From the NCBI GenBank assembly GCA_014526335.1, contig JACTAT010000366.1:1-64000 (forward strand): a stretch of DNA of 64,000 nt. The letters are read 5' to 3'. Origin of the DNA: Chrysaora quinquecirrha (taxonomy: Eukaryota; Cnidaria; Scyphozoa; Semaeostomeae; Pelagiidae). A program made the position numbers and the translations under genes. Of this stretch, positions 10,698-23,748 are shown piece after piece; the stretch's first letter is position 1, and every line of letters starts with the position of its first letter. The notes under the pieces were generated by a model, which saw only the letters and a program-made list of their open reading frames with translations, made no database searches and was not told where the DNA came from.

Positions 10698-13600
10698 CTG
10701 TGAAACAACAATCTTAATCATTGACAAAACACACCAACAATGTTGAGAAAACTAATAAGCCCGAGTCTTCCTACGAACATAGTGCATATGCTAACATAAA
10801 CATTCTTCCTAAGGATTAATCCCCTTTCTTTTGTTCACAGGAACCAGCCCTCAGAGGAAACACTAACCAATAGAACATAGGCTTAATAATTGGAATTAAA
10901 CTTTCGCTTATTCGCTCTCATTCGACTAAAAAGTTCTCCAGCTGTAGCTAGAGCATAGAAATGACCTTACTAGAATGATTTATAAATGTTGGAAGAACAG
11001 AGAAATATATCAATATACATTATGTTCAAGAGTGAAGAGGATGAGAAGAATACCTTACAACCGGTCTTTTTATACAGGTCACTTATATGATTGTCGACAA
11101 CTGTATTGTTTGAGATGAACGTGTCACCGTAATAAGAATCCCTTGTGCGCCTAGGATTGAGATAAATTTATAAATCTGAAATCAGATAGATGCAAGGATG
11201 TTATAAAGAATCCTCGAAATAAGGAGTTTTCCTGTTACAAACAAACTCAAAAAATGCTATCATCATTTTAGCGAGAATAACAAGGATTTGTTCCCTCAAG
11301 GTTTCCTTATATTGAGATTCAAATCATTCAACATACTTAATCATAAGAGAGTGGGTAATGACAAATTGGAAGGACTTATAAGGTAAAAACGTCAAGGAAC
11401 TATAAATTTGCAGCCTTAAAAACATGAAAAACACAAGAAATGTGACAGTTCATGAGTTCATCATGCATGAATATTGTCAATTATTGATCTGTTTCAATGC
11501 TGTCAGTTTCTATCAAAGTTCACAAACGCTATAGAGGTAAAGAATATGTTTTATATATCTATATTGGTTTAGTTATTAGAAATCCTTGGACTCTAAAAGA
11601 CCTCGGACTCTAAAGACCTCGTCTTACGACGCTAAACAAGAAACAGAATTTTGACCAAAATGATGCTTCATACACCCATTATTACCTTCCTCCTCTTTGA
11701 TATCTTCGCAATTTCGCATTACCATCTATGTGGGCCGTCAGCTGCGATACGGTACAAGGCGGGCATTGCATCCAATTCTTCCCTTCCAGCAGATCGATTT
11801 CATATTTGCAGAACTTCCATTCCCGTGATGCTCGCTGGAAAGCTTCAGTATTTATAGTGCCATTCTTGCAGAAGAAAGAAAACTCTTTGTCCAAAGGCAG
11901 AAATCTGTATAAAATGGTTTCGCCCAATTTCAGGGCTCATCAGTGCAGCTAGACAATGCCTAGAAACTAAGCCTCATTCAAAAAATTTATTCATCAATTT
12001 TGGCTTTTTATTGATTCTCCTAATGAAGGACAGTTACAGCTATTCGAGTTTTCAGGGTACCAAATTGATCAAATACTTACGCACTATATGCGAACTTTCC
12101 TTTTCAGTGTTTTCAAGCAAGCGCAAATGAAATACGACTTTAAACTATAACAATACGGGCTAAGTTTCCAGGTTGTCAGCTGCAGACCATTTCAATTATA
12201 ACACAGAAGCACATAATCAATTAAAAGATAAAAGTCCTCCATGGGCCATTTGATTCTCTTCAGGCACAAAGATTAGGTAGATATGAAATTCAATTATTTT
12301 TAGAAATACTATTAACCAATAAAAGTATATACCCTTGCATTCTTTTCTGAGGTCTGTGACAAAACACGAGAAATCCTGACTCTGAACACTTTGGTTGTGT
12401 AGTCTGCAATAAGCTCCAAAATTGTAACACTCTTGTGCCATAGATTGTGCTAATGCTTTTAACAGAGCCAGGCCAGTATCCATTCTCCACCACAGTTCCC
12501 AAATCTAATTTTTCAATTATATGTCCGCAAGAAAGGCATTCAACTTTCTGCACAAGAACATCAAATCGACCTGTAAAACAGAAATCAAAAATAGTAAAAC
12601 AGAACAAAATAATGTTAAAAGATGATTTCAACAAATGAAAAAAGCACATTCAATATGAGTTATAGATATCATAAATATCTTTTATTTTCCTTGTAGCAGC
12701 AAAAAATTTTCTCAGTTATGAAAGCTCAGTTCATTTCTTTATCTTTACTGATGCCCTAGTGATTGTTCCTTAATGGTATTTTTAACTGTTAAACAGGTTC
12801 TTTTCAATTCTTGTAATTTTCAATTTTGTCTTTTAATTAAAAATTATACAATAGTGGAGACCAAACATAAATTTCAAAACTTGCAACAAAAGAGCTTCTA
12901 AAACAAAGTCATTCGCTGCAAAATGTGATGAAAGAATACATTTATTATCATTATATATCGGGTACCTTTATCTAGGAAATTTACGCCATTGACCATGACA
13001 TTCCTTTTTCACAAAGGAAATTAACAACAAAGTCAATAAACAAACTTTCCACTATTCTTAATGTATTATTTAGAGTACTGGCTGTATAAAATAGAGACTT
13101 CTAAAATTAATGTTAATTTCCAAGAAAAGGTGGATAATAGGTGTCATTTTCCTAGAAAAGGTGGTTGGGAAAACCTTGCATAGTTATCACAGTTATTGGA
13201 AATCCAGAGTCGAAGCGATTCAACCCAGTAACACCAGTAAACTTCACATGGCATGACTAACAAGTTTTAAAGGGCATCACCAGATACTTGCTAGCTGTTG
13301 ATGTAGACAGTAGATGATTAGAGCAGCAAAAGTAAATGAAAAGATGCATTCAGTTATGATTAAAATTGATGTTCAAATCTTCATTATGTACATCTATTCC
13401 AACTTGCTTGCAGCCTGATACTTCATCACATTTAATGCGCTGTTGAAGGGATCATTGAGAGAACACAACAGGTACATCTGCAAGTCTAAACAAGGAAGCA
13501 AAACTTACCAAATAGCAACATATTTCATAAAATTTACCAATGTCAAGAAATTCCTTTTCCTTTATTTCTACGAAAGGTGAGATAGGCTGAAGAAACCCAC

Positions 13601-14998
13601 AGTATGAGGCCAGTCGATCATGGAATGGCAAGAATTTGTGTTCAACATCATCACATTCATCACAAAATGTTGTTCTCCAGCCAACACAACCAGTACACAG
13701 AACTACAGCTTCCTTAGTGTTACAGCAAGAGCACAATCCAAGGTCAGCTTTCTGTCTTGCCAGTATGTACTTGAAAATTTCACTTCTGCTTGAATCCCAC
13801 TTTTGATTTGCTGCTGTCACTCTTGCTGACCATGATTGATTCACTGCTGGGGAATCTTTCATTGAGGAAGAAAGTAGATCTTTGCATTTCTGCAGAATTT
13901 CTTCAAGAGCTACAGTGATAGAAAAAAAAATTGTATGACATTACTTCACTCGGGAATAACACAGTGAAGCATGTATTCCAATTTTCAAGGATGGTCACAG
14001 CAAAGTGCATTGGAACATGCAATTACAAAGGAAAACATTTTGATGTCTTGTAGCTCTGTACAATAGTAATATAGCAAAGTGCTTCAAATGACAATGTCTG
14101 TGTCAATTTTCAAAAATACAACAATGAAGGGTCCATGTAACAATCAGTTGAGTAGTTACTTATCCATATGATGAGCAAGGGTTTTATTGATTATAATAAA
14201 TAAAGTCAAAGTGAGGAAGCTAAATGTATTAGACTAATACACTAGTGCAATATGATACAAACTCTCAGAAGTGTTCTGCTTATTTGTCTGCTGAACATTT
14301 TCTTCTTCATCGCCAGACATATCTGCCTCCACATGAGAAAAGAAGTCATCTGAAAATAAAAATCAACCTGAGGATTGTATCAATAAAGACATCAGTTCCT
14401 TTTTTCCTTTAGAATCTTGTGTACACCAGCCTGTCAATACCCATAGTGATTAAGGTTTTAGGGAACGTCAAGAGAATAATTGCATGGCAAAGATTCCCAG
14501 GAGGAAAAGTCACGTAAGCATTACTCAGTGTTAATTTAGGCTATTTTGTTTATGTTATCTCCACGTCCATGATCTGGATGATGGGAAGTAGAGAGTACCG
14601 TAGTTGGCTTTGGCGGCCTAAATGTTTACAAAGCAATCTCAACGGCAAAAAACTGGCCAGAATCATTTCTTGCCTTACACGCAGAGTTATAAGGGAACAA
14701 AACAATACCATCATAGCAAGTTGTCTGTTCTGCCTGAGTTGATATGCTAGTTTGGGATGCCTGTTGGTTTTCCAGCTTTTCCTTTCGCCTGGCATACGCA
14801 GCTCTCTCTAACTCATTTTCCTTCTTTTGCAGCCGAAGGAGGTGAAGAGAGGTTCCAAACCTGATGACCTTGCGGTTTACTTTTCCTTCTAGTATCTATC
14901 ATATACTGGGCAGACACTTTCTTTAATTTTTCAAATGTCTCCTCTAGTGAATCAGTGTCCTTCTTTTTAGACCTTGGAGGAGGTCTTTCGTCCGCCAT
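10362..14998 (-). CDS. KDZ-family transposase, multi-exon, C-terminus missing
   Basis: Exons in order of reading: 14998-14709, 14349-about 14262, 13909-13538, 12570-about 12333, about 11935-11686 and 10697-10362. Seen: an N-terminal basic/coiled-coil segment; a CxC-type zinc cluster with CSCC, CTGC and CDEC then H (13538-13909); CLSCGH and YWPGS (12570 exon); CPPC followed by HIDGN (11686 exon); and DETGLMFSSCRH, NMFQGE, IACKY and LMHGSGHDWTCQ (10362 exon). This order (CxC zinc cluster, then a DGN / DETG-x-SCRH / HGxGH core) is the pattern I associate with Kyakuja-Dileera-Zisupton transposases. The final segment (normally a GEG-x-E-x-W motif) is absent before 9786. A frame change occurs within the first exon (about 14855), and two frames compete in the 12333-12570 exon. 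The copy is therefore probably inactive. Confidence 0.75.
11686..11935 (-). CDS. KDZ transposase exon 5, CPPC/HIDGN core
   Basis: It reads TEAFQRASREWKFCKYEIDL, then WMQCPPCTVSQLTAHIDGNA, and ends in a donor GGAAG|GTAATA. The acceptor at about 11936 is inferred from frame. Confidence 0.65.
12333..12570 (-). CDS. KDZ transposase exon 4
   Basis: It follows TGTTTTACAG and reads RFDVLVQKVECLSCGHIIEK, then ENGYWPGS. Downstream, two overlapping frames each look partly family-like (VLQFWSLLQ in one, FVTDLRKECKG in the other), which suggests another small frameshift. The likely donor is GG|GTATAT. Confidence 0.55.
13538..13909 (-). CDS. KDZ transposase exon 3, CxC zinc cluster
   Basis: It runs from CACTGTAG to CATTG|GTAAAT, 372 nt. 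It contains LGLCSCCNTKEAVVLCTGC, then FCDECDDVEHKFLPFHDRLA, the CxC-type cysteine/histidine array. The phase matches exon 12570. Confidence 0.75.
14262..14349 (-). CDS. KDZ transposase exon 2, acidic linker
   Basis: It starts after TATTTTCAG, in phase with exon 1, and reads DDFFSHVEADMSGDEEENVQ. Its 3' boundary is uncertain, since no strong donor is seen before the frame closes. Confidence 0.45.
14709..14998 (-). CDS. KDZ transposase exon 1 (frame change inside)
   Basis: The ATG at 14998 begins MADERPPPRSKKKDTDSLEE. The first frame stops near 14813. A second frame takes over at about 14855, giving LHLLRLQKKENELERAAYAR, a heptad-like basic segment. The donor TGATG|GTATTG at 14708 joins in phase to 14349. 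Confidence 0.6.
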
Positions 14999-15071
14999 TA
15001 CGCTCAGCTGTTGCTGCTCATGCCTGAGCTTTTATCACTATTGCGTGCGCACATGCTGAGAAAGGAAACCT

Positions 15072-15140
15072 AAAACGAACATATTGTTGGTTTTAAGGAG
15101 AACACTGGAACGAACATTATGTTCGTTTTTATCTCGAGGA
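15072..15140 (-). repeat. KDZ element right terminal inverted repeat
   Basis: It ends ATCTCGAGGA on the plus strand and mirrors 4454-4522. The transposase start codon at 14998 lies 74 bp inside it, so the repeat probably overlaps the promoter. Confidence 0.85.
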
Positions 15141-15197
15141 CAACCTGTCCAACGGTTGTTTTCATCAGAAAGAGGTTGCATTTTTGCTGACTCAGCT

Positions 15198-15271
15198 GTA
15201 CAAGCTTTCGTTCATTGTTGCGCAGACTCTACTCTTTACGAAAGAAGAGTTTGAGGCTGCACGCAGGCTAC
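15198..15271 (-). repeat. Imperfect inverted repeat A, right arm
   Basis: This is the reverse-complement partner of 2347-2419. It lies 57 bp outside the KDZ right terminal repeat. Confidence 0.75.
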
Positions 15272-15847
15272 GCAAACCAGGGCTTGCTTTAGAATAATAA
15301 ATCAAGAGAAACTGTATTTTGTCCACAGCTAAGATCGCCAATTGAATAATGTGACTATAAACTTTGTGACAATTCTTCTTAAATTAACTTTCTGCATTCG
15401 GAGCACATGCATATTACAGCTCAACGTAAGCATAGTTACTGGACATAGCTGAAAAAATTGGAGAGTAAAATGCATAATTTATGGCTGCAGCACTCTTCAA
15501 CCCAAATTGCTTGTTTCTGATTTTGGAGAGATATCTGTTTTTTATTTCGCTACATGTTGCTTTATTTTTAATTTTGTCCACTACTGATTTTCTTATATAT
15601 ATATATATTTGAATCTGCTTTCAAGTTTATAGATAGAAAATAGCCGCTTTCTCCAAATAAGACCAAGTGTTTGCTGTTGCACTGCATTGTAGCTTCCGAA
15701 AATCATGCTTGAATTGGTACTTATTTACTTTTTACCAAATATTGTCTTGTATCAATTGTTGGCAACGCAAAGTTGATCTATGTAGTGCGAACAGCCCTAA
15801 GTTGTGCATTTCAGCTCGTTCACTTGTATTTGGTTGGATTATTAGCT

Positions 15848-16135
15848 TTAGTCCTCATTTTCACTTGAACTAGAACCGAAAAGCTCGTTATCTAAGTCAT
15901 TGGCATCGTCATTTTCTTGCGTATAATCGTCTTCTTCTTCGTGTTTATCCATATCGTTTTTCTCTTCCATATCACTGTCTCCTTGTTTATCTGTATCTTC
16001 AGCGGCCTCTTTATCACCATCCTTTTGTGCTTCATCATGTTCCGTACCATCACTGTCTTGCTCTTCATCATCCTCTCCATACTCGTTCTCTTCTTCGTCC
16101 TGCGCCAAATTTTCCAGCTGAGCCAGCCTTGATTT
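15848..16135 (-). CDS. paf1: paf1 terminal exon, acidic C-terminal tail
   Basis: After TTCTTGCAG it reads [20 protein letters not shown], followed by an Asp/Glu-rich tail ending [11 protein letters not shown], with the stop at 15848-15850. The acidic, serine-rich ending is typical of Paf1. Confidence 0.92.
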   Translation of the reverse strand, partial: KSRLAQLENLAQDEEENEYGEDDEEQDSDGTEHDEAQKDGDKEAAEDTDKQGDSDMEEKNDMDKHEEEDDYTQENDDANDLDNELFGSSSSENED

Positions 16136-19100
16136 CTGCAAGAAGGAAGTAACTTTAAAAAGCAACAGACATGTGAAATGGTTTACCAGAATGCAAAGTT
16201 ATAACTTAAACACCTAAAGTAAATCCGAACTGGAAAATAAATCCTTTGAGCAACAAAATAAAAATAGTTCACCTGGATATGTAACTCGGCTTCCGTTGAT
16301 TCTCTGTCTCTAACAATGAGTTTAGATACCGCTGATGTGACACCTCCAGCACCTCCTTTAGTTCGCCTTTTGTTGAGCTTCACCCTGTTTTTAAAATTGG
16401 ATTTGTCATTTGATATCTACTTCAGAAAATATTCTGATGAATTCGAAAATATTTATGATAGTTTACTATTGATCATAATTATTCTGGCATTCCTTTTACC
16501 TTGTTTGCAATTCGTCGTAGAAGACACCCTCTCCTTTTCGGACAGCAAAGAGATAATTTTGTTTAAACAGAACTGCTCCAGATGTATTTGATGGCTATTT
16601 CGAGAAGGTTGATCACCAACAAGCTACAAGAGTCAATGGACGTAACTTAAAGATTCCAAAAGTGAAAACTGAAAGCGCGAAAAAAGGATTTTTTTATAGT
16701 GGTGTAAAGATATACAATGCACTGGGAACACATTTAAAGACTGAGAAATTTTACCTTCCTTTCAAGCAAGGACTCAAAGAACATTTTATGGATTGACTAA
16801 CTTTTTAAGTAACATCTGTAATATATTTTATTCCACATTTTTTTTTAAAAAAACTGTTAAATTGTAAGCTTTTAGATCTGGCGATTTTCATTTGTTTTAA
16901 AAAACAGGGCTTCTATTGATAGCAGCTAATATCGTAGCTGACTGAATCACCCTGTATAAAGAATGTATTATTATTATTATTATTATTATTCGAACGATTT
17001 TTGCTTTAAGTCGCGGCGTTTTAAGTTACCTGAGCTGGTATGAATATCACTTCTCCATTCGGCAAGATTGCCAATACTGAATCATCTGCTTTATCATGTC
17101 AGCGAAATTATGCGCCCTTCCCCCTCCTATGCTGCCGCCACCTTTGAGGGGCCTTTGAGGACCTTCATGTTATTTTGTTTTGACATGAAATTGTATTCAA
17201 ACATCACGTACGTACAGCAAATGTTTCGCCAACGTGGAAAAAGAGCGAAAGCATGAGAAATCTCGGCCCGTTAACCAGGCCTGAAAACATAGCCCGCTTC
17301 TTCAAGGAGTGCATTAATTCCAGTCGGAATAAGGCTGAAATGTTCTTACGTAACCACAAGGTCAGTTTTCACTAACAAATAAGGGGAGGGGAGCGCTCCT
17401 CTTACAACAGCACCCCATAACAAACGTTGGACACACCAGGTTTGCGTTTCATTAGAAGAGTTGCTTGCTTACGGTCATACAGTAAGTCTATGATCACAGT
17501 AAAACAAATTAACCCCAAAGTTTCGAGACCCGACTATTTTCTGTCCCTAAACCGTTATTTGTCCCTAAATTGTCCCCAAAATTGTAGTTATTGTCCCGAA
17601 AATTTCGGGTTAGAAAATATTGAAAATAATTTAGGGATATTTTCAATGTTCGTCCCCAAATCGTCCCTAATGAAAGAGGCGAGGTAAAACTATTTGTCCC
17701 GAAAATATTCGTCCCTAAATAATTTTGTCATTGTTTGATCTACAATCTATCCCTAAATTGTCCCTAATATTTGAATTCGCTTAAGTTCAAAGAAAAAAGG
17801 GCGCAAAATAAAAAATTTAACCGTCGACATCATCACAATGAACAACGAACAAGATGAGGAAAAAGGGAGGACATGACATGATGCTGCAGCTCTGCTAAAT
17901 CCTCAATATCCAAACAGGCCAGAAGTAGCCGTCCCTGCCGAAGCCACTGCTCTGAAGGACGAAACTGGTAAGAATCTTTTTTTGTTATTTTACATCAATG
18001 TAAAAAGCTAATCCTTCAAATCAGTCTGTTTCAAAATTAACCTCTGCAACCAAACAAGTCTGATGCTCAACATAGACAAACCGTACATCTTGACGATGAT
18101 TAACGAAATTTTACTTATCTTGTGCGCAATTCGCCAAGAAGAATGTTCCTCTATCTAATTCATTGCTAATTTACATTGTAACAACAATAAATATCATTTT
18201 AAAAACCATTGGAAATCTGTTTGCGTACATAGGCCGGCAAACTTATGATTTTGAGAAAAGAAAATTGATTAACCATTTTTGCTACGATTTCTATTTTTTA
18301 GACCTTGATATGGAGAATGGATAAAGCGAGCAGGATTCTTCGCGAAGAGAAAAAGTATGAGATCCTCTGGATGAAGAATCGATGATGAAACACTTCGATT
18401 CTGAACGTTGCGAACCGGGAGCAAATGAGAAAGACGAAAGACTGCAGTTGATAAAGAATCTTTTATGCCGTAAAGTAGCATATGTAATAGAGAAAAAATC
18501 GGACGTTTAGATACAAACTTTTTTATGGTAGTTATTTCGTAAATTTTCGAGAGAGAACGTTGTGTTCAGGCATTTTTAGTTGTTTTTGATCACTGTATAA
18601 TTTTATCAAAGTGTCTTGTATTCACATAGTATATTATACTCGCGTATATCTATAATACAATTGAAAAATTAATACTGATAAATTACCCGAAGCTTTTGTG
18701 TTGTCTATTGAAATCTAACAAAGAAAAGCTGCGAAATTCTTCCAAGTTACCCCCTGAATTGCGTTAATGGATTAGGGACAATTCAGGGACAAATGCTTCA
18801 TGATAGGGTTGGAAAATTAGGGACAATCGACCAAAAAATCTGTGGACAGTTTAGGGACAGTTTAGGGACGATTTGGGGACAATTTAGGGACATGTTGCTG
18901 TCCGACTTTTGGGGACAAAAATTAATGTTTATCCCTAAACTTTCTGGTTGATTTGTTTTACTATAAACTAAAAATCAAAACAATTCTTTACCTCGTAGCC
19001 TACGCTTGCCTTGTTTTTAACACTCCAGTTGTATTCTCTAGCAAGTTTATAGTCGTTTCTGGTATGAATAAAATGAAAATGAACGACTTAAGGGGCTGAG

Positions 19101-20445
19101 AGCATGAATTGAGAAAAATCAACAAGTAATAGACGAAGGTCCCACAGATAAATGTAAATTCAAACGTAACTGTGACTCACTCATCGTTGTTATCCATTTC
19201 TTCACTGTTTTTGTCGTTTTCTCTTTTTCGCTTCCGCAATGTGCTCTCAGTGGGCAAAAAATATGCCACAAACTGATCCCCACTTTCATCCTCCATACCT
19301 CTGTTGAAATATTCAAATAAAATAAAAATTACTAGAAAAAAGCGTTCGCCCAAATATGATTAAATTCTTTGTTGTGTTTCTTTGCATGTAAACAGCTTCG
19401 TTTAAACACAAAGAAAACAAGGATGTGTTCCAAATTAAAATTGTAAATGCTGATACTTCACCTTGCCGAGCAAGGCTTCTCCAAATAAGCAAAAACAAAA
19501 TCAAGTGAATGGAATGGAAAGTAAACCGAAATATCTTTATTGCTAAATTATTTCACCATGCCAAAAGTAGCTTTGTGTATTATTCAATTCTTTATGGTTT
19601 ATGCTAAAAAAAATGATAATCCAGTACTGAAGCATTGTTAAGCAATCAAGAAAAGACGAAACGCAGGGACTTGAAATTGGACAACCAAATTTCAATTCGA
19701 ATTAGAAACAGTTGGCGAGTTTATCGAGAAAAGAAAATAAAGCAGAATATAGACCAGTTAATTTAATAAAAGTAGCTGAGCAGAATATATATATAAATAT
19801 ATATATTCTGAATATATATATATATATATATATATACAGGGTGGCCCAAAAAAAAGGGACCCCCTTAGGTAAATAATTTCTGTATACATTTTCTCAAGGA
19901 GGAATTTTATCAAATTAATACCAGGTAATATTCAAGTCAAGTGCGTTATCGTGTAGAAATATCTTGGTGATAAGAGCTTCCATCTCGGCGCAATGGGACA
20001 TTAAATTCATGATGTCCAAAAACCAGCTGTTTATATTCCATCATTGCTTACTGTAGTGCAATCGTGCGTGAAGGAGAATCATTATCCCAGAGTAAAATTG
20101 TCACGACGATTAATGTATGGTCAGTCGTATTAGTGAAGTGTTTTGAGCAGGATTGAGGACATTTTGAATATCATTTGACTGAAAGAATGAGTTATTGAAT
20201 CTTCTGCTTTCTTGCGTAAGGATTACGTAAGGGTTTAAAGTTGCATATTTTGTTACAGTACGTTTTTGGATTGTAAAGTTTTAAAGTCAATTTATTCAGA
20301 GATTCTAACCCATATCATCATGATATTTACACGATATATCTCACTTGAGTTGAATATCATGTAGTATTAATTTCATGAAATTCCAACTTAAGAATAAATT
20401 ATTAATAAATTATTTAGATAGGGGGTCCCTTTTTTTTGGGCCACC

Positions 20446-20479
<34 letters not shown>

Positions 20480-23400
20480 GGTGGCCCAAAAAAGGTACCC
20501 CCTTAGGTATATAATTTCTGAAGAGATATCTCGATGATAAGAGCTTCCATCTCGGCGCAATTAGACATTAAGTAAATTATGATGTCCAAAAACCAGCTGT
20601 TTATATTCAATCATTTCGTACTGCAATCGTGTGTGAAGGGGAATTATTATCCCAGCACAAAATTGTCATGGACATTAATGCATTAGAAAAGTGTATTAAA
20701 CAGGATTGAGGACATCTTCAACATATCATTTGACTGGAAGGATGAGTTTTATGATTTTTCTGTTTTGTTGCATAAGGATATGAATTTGCTTATTCGTAAG
20801 TACCGTTTTGGATTGTAAAGTTTTAAAATAAATTTATTCAGAGCTAACTCATATCATCATGAAATTTGCTCATCTGAAACATCTCACTTGAGTTGAATAT
20901 CATGTAGCATTAATTTCACGAAATTCCAAATTAAGAATAAATTATTTATAAATTATTTAGCTAGGGGGTCCCCTTTTCGGGCCACCCTGTATATATAAAT
21001 ATATCATTGACCCACCTTATCATTGCATGAGACATTTCATCTAAACTTGCAGGTTCCGCTTTCCCACGCTGCGTTGGTTCAGTATCAAAAATTACGTGAG
21101 CACAAGCCATTCCCCAAAACTGATAAAAGAATACCTAGCCGTTAGTCACCTTTAACAAAAGGTTTTCAAATGATGCCTCAAGAATGAGTATACTCGAGCA
21201 ATGAAAAGACACTTTAGCTCGCGATTTCTTGACTTTTTGTGTCACTTTGTCCATAATCTCACGAAAAAATAAATACGGAATTATTAAATATTTTGATACC
21301 TGAAAGTCTGGAAACACAGGGAGAATCTCGACTGGCTTTAACCTTGGATTTGTATGATGAGTAGTAATCTGGAAATAAACGGTTGCGCAGTTTCAATAGA
21401 TAGGTTATCATGTTATCATACCAATAACATTAGATAATGGAGAAAAATATTTTCTTTTACAAACAAAGGTTCGTCAATCCTTTTAATGTTATTTAGATTT
21501 CTATGTCAACTTACAGGTTTCTTTGCAGATTCGAAACTCGCATCAATTGCAACGATCTGTGCATCACGATCCTTAAAGGAAAATTTCATTCTTTTCTTAT
21601 AGAATTCAACGTATTAGTGTTTTGAAAGCATTTAAGTAAATTCTTGAAAGTCAAACAAAAACTTATAATCAGGACTATTTTTGGCCATTAGGATATACCT
21701 TATATAAGTCGTGTCCTTTCATCTTCTTTTTGACGTTGAAGCCGACTCTGAATGGTGCAAAAATATTTACTGGATGATAGACCAAAATTCAACAAAGGTT
21801 AGCTATACCGTAATAACATGACTAAAGAGGTATGACAAGTTTAATCATCAAACAACGTCTCGATGCTCTCTAAAATAGAATATACGCTTCCACCCATAAT
21901 GCTTTAAACGTAACAGAAAGAACAAGTGTATCAAATTGGGGCTTTGGGTAAAAGAAGAAAGAAAATGCAAACATGAACCACAGCATACATCCACTTCTAT
22001 AGTAGAATAGTTGGAAAATGTTAATAAAGTAATACAAAGATCAGAAAATAGTATTAGAAGACTCACGTTTTCTCCACCATATCATTGCAAGTCTGAAAAC
22101 GATTGAACTCAGTTGAGATGTATTGGGTTTTTCGAAGCCATGTGACATTTTTTGTGTGCTGTTTTTGCCTGAGGAAACAAAAATTTGCTATCTATTTCAT
22201 GATCAAAACACAAACAATACAATATTAAACTGAAAAGTATTTCACTAAAGAAAATAAGAAGGTAGTATGTTTAAGTCAGCATAGTAGGGTGTTTAAGTCA
22301 AAACTAGCTTCCAACACGGTTGAGGGAGTGCTGTTCCGAGGTAGGAAGGAGATAAGAGTTTTGAATGGGTATTGTCACCAGAGTCACAGACATCAAATGA
22401 AGAGACAGTTCTCAGCTGTTCAGCAGTAATCAATGGTGATTCAAGGTAAGCAAGAGTTTTGCCGCATGACACCATCCATGCGAACAGAATAAATAAAGGG
22501 AAAAGATATATTTAATCAGTTTTTCAGCTCTACTGCTGCACTACTGGAGCAATATGCAGTCGTTAATTTCTTCAATAAACTAATCATGGGCTGTAGGAAA
22601 CACGGAGCTCTCAATAAGTAGTGTAATAAACGAGATGGATATACAAATACGTAGAATGGAAAGGGAAACAACTATTTATTCGGAGCTCCTCATTTGCAAC
22701 AGCTCATGAATTTCTAGATGGATATTAGTAGTTAGAATTCATACTAGTGGTTAGGGAAGTTTAGTCTTTTGAGACCATTAATCAACTATATAAAACATCA
22801 ATGATGTAAGCAAAAAAAGAAAACGGCAAACAATAGTTGTACACCACAGTTAAAACAATGTTTGCAATTTTCTTCTCTTAGCCTCATTGTGCCCAATGTC
22901 TCTTTAAATTAAAGTTACGCCATCATTTCTGTATTGTATTAGTGAAGTCTATACAGGAAAGAACAGGCCACCGTAGACTTGGACTCCGTCTGACGAAGTA
23001 ATAGGCAGATCTAACACTCTCAAAAATAAAAGGAACATTATTTTATCCTATGAATGCAAATACAGGGTGTTCCGAAGAAAGGAACTCATTTTAGAAATTG
23101 TGTTTTTTTTGCGATCCGTAGCTGCAAGGCCAATAAAATTTTAACTATGTAGATAAACTCATGTGCAGACAGTTCAGACAGTGTCAGAAACAGCCTTGAT
23201 AAGTCCGAATATATTTACCCTGCAGATTTTTATTTTGTTCCTGGCAGATCAGTGCTGTAGGGAATCTTGTAACAGGCTTGGGGGGGGGGGCTTTCCCAAA
23301 AAAACGTACACAACAAGCAAGTCTCACAAATAATACAGGGAGTCTAAATTGGGCGCAATGATAAATTACTTATAGGCATCCTGCACTTCTGCACAGGGTT

Positions 23401-23685
23401 TTCTACTTCATTAAACTTAATACAAAGATTATTACCAAAAATAAACAATTTTCAAACAAAACTAATCAATTTCTAAAGGATGTTGGGGCGACTGAGAATG
23501 ACACTAAACGATTTTTGGGGCGAATTTTTCCATTTAGTTAAACAATTTCATAATTTCAGTTGTTTATAAAAAGTGTCGTTATAAACAATACAAAAATATA
23601 GATATGGGTGGTACATGACATAGGACTATCATTCTTGAATGTAAGCCACTTTTCATATAAAAGAATTAACATGATAATTTGGATA

Positions 23686-23748
<63 letters not shown>

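Larger units (their letters stand above)
4454..15140 (-). mobile_element. KDZ-type DNA transposon, 10.7 kb, two convergent genes
   Basis: The element is bounded by 69-bp terminal inverted repeats that I read as identical base for base (4454-4522 and 15072-15140). One gene starts just inside each end: a plus-strand gene with an ATG at 4538, and the KDZ transposase with its ATG at 14998 on the minus strand. They converge near 9.8-10.4 kb. A 159-bp minisatellite sits in the middle. No clear target-site duplication is visible: the eight bases outside the left end (GCAGCTTA) and right end (CAACCTGT) differ. Identical ends suggest recent mobility or recent assembly from a young family. The transposase lacks its expected C-terminal part, so this copy is probably defective. 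Confidence 0.75.

Noticed and set aside
2347..15271. Outer imperfect inverted repeat A as the true ends of the KDZ element
   Set aside because: The arms are imperfect and asymmetrically placed (2034 bp versus 57 bp from the perfect 69-bp repeats), and no KDZ-related gene lies in the extra 2 kb. An older surrounding repeat is likelier.
17838..18510. Broken coding-like frames ([15 protein letters not shown] and [17 protein letters not shown])
   Set aside because: They are interrupted by stops and lie inside an inverted-repeat element. Mentioned under that element as possible relics, not called as genes.
23064..23345. A full mariner element starting TACAGGGTGTTCC
   Set aside because: Only one end could be found; the candidate other end (ATACAGGGAG near 23333) is in the wrong orientation.
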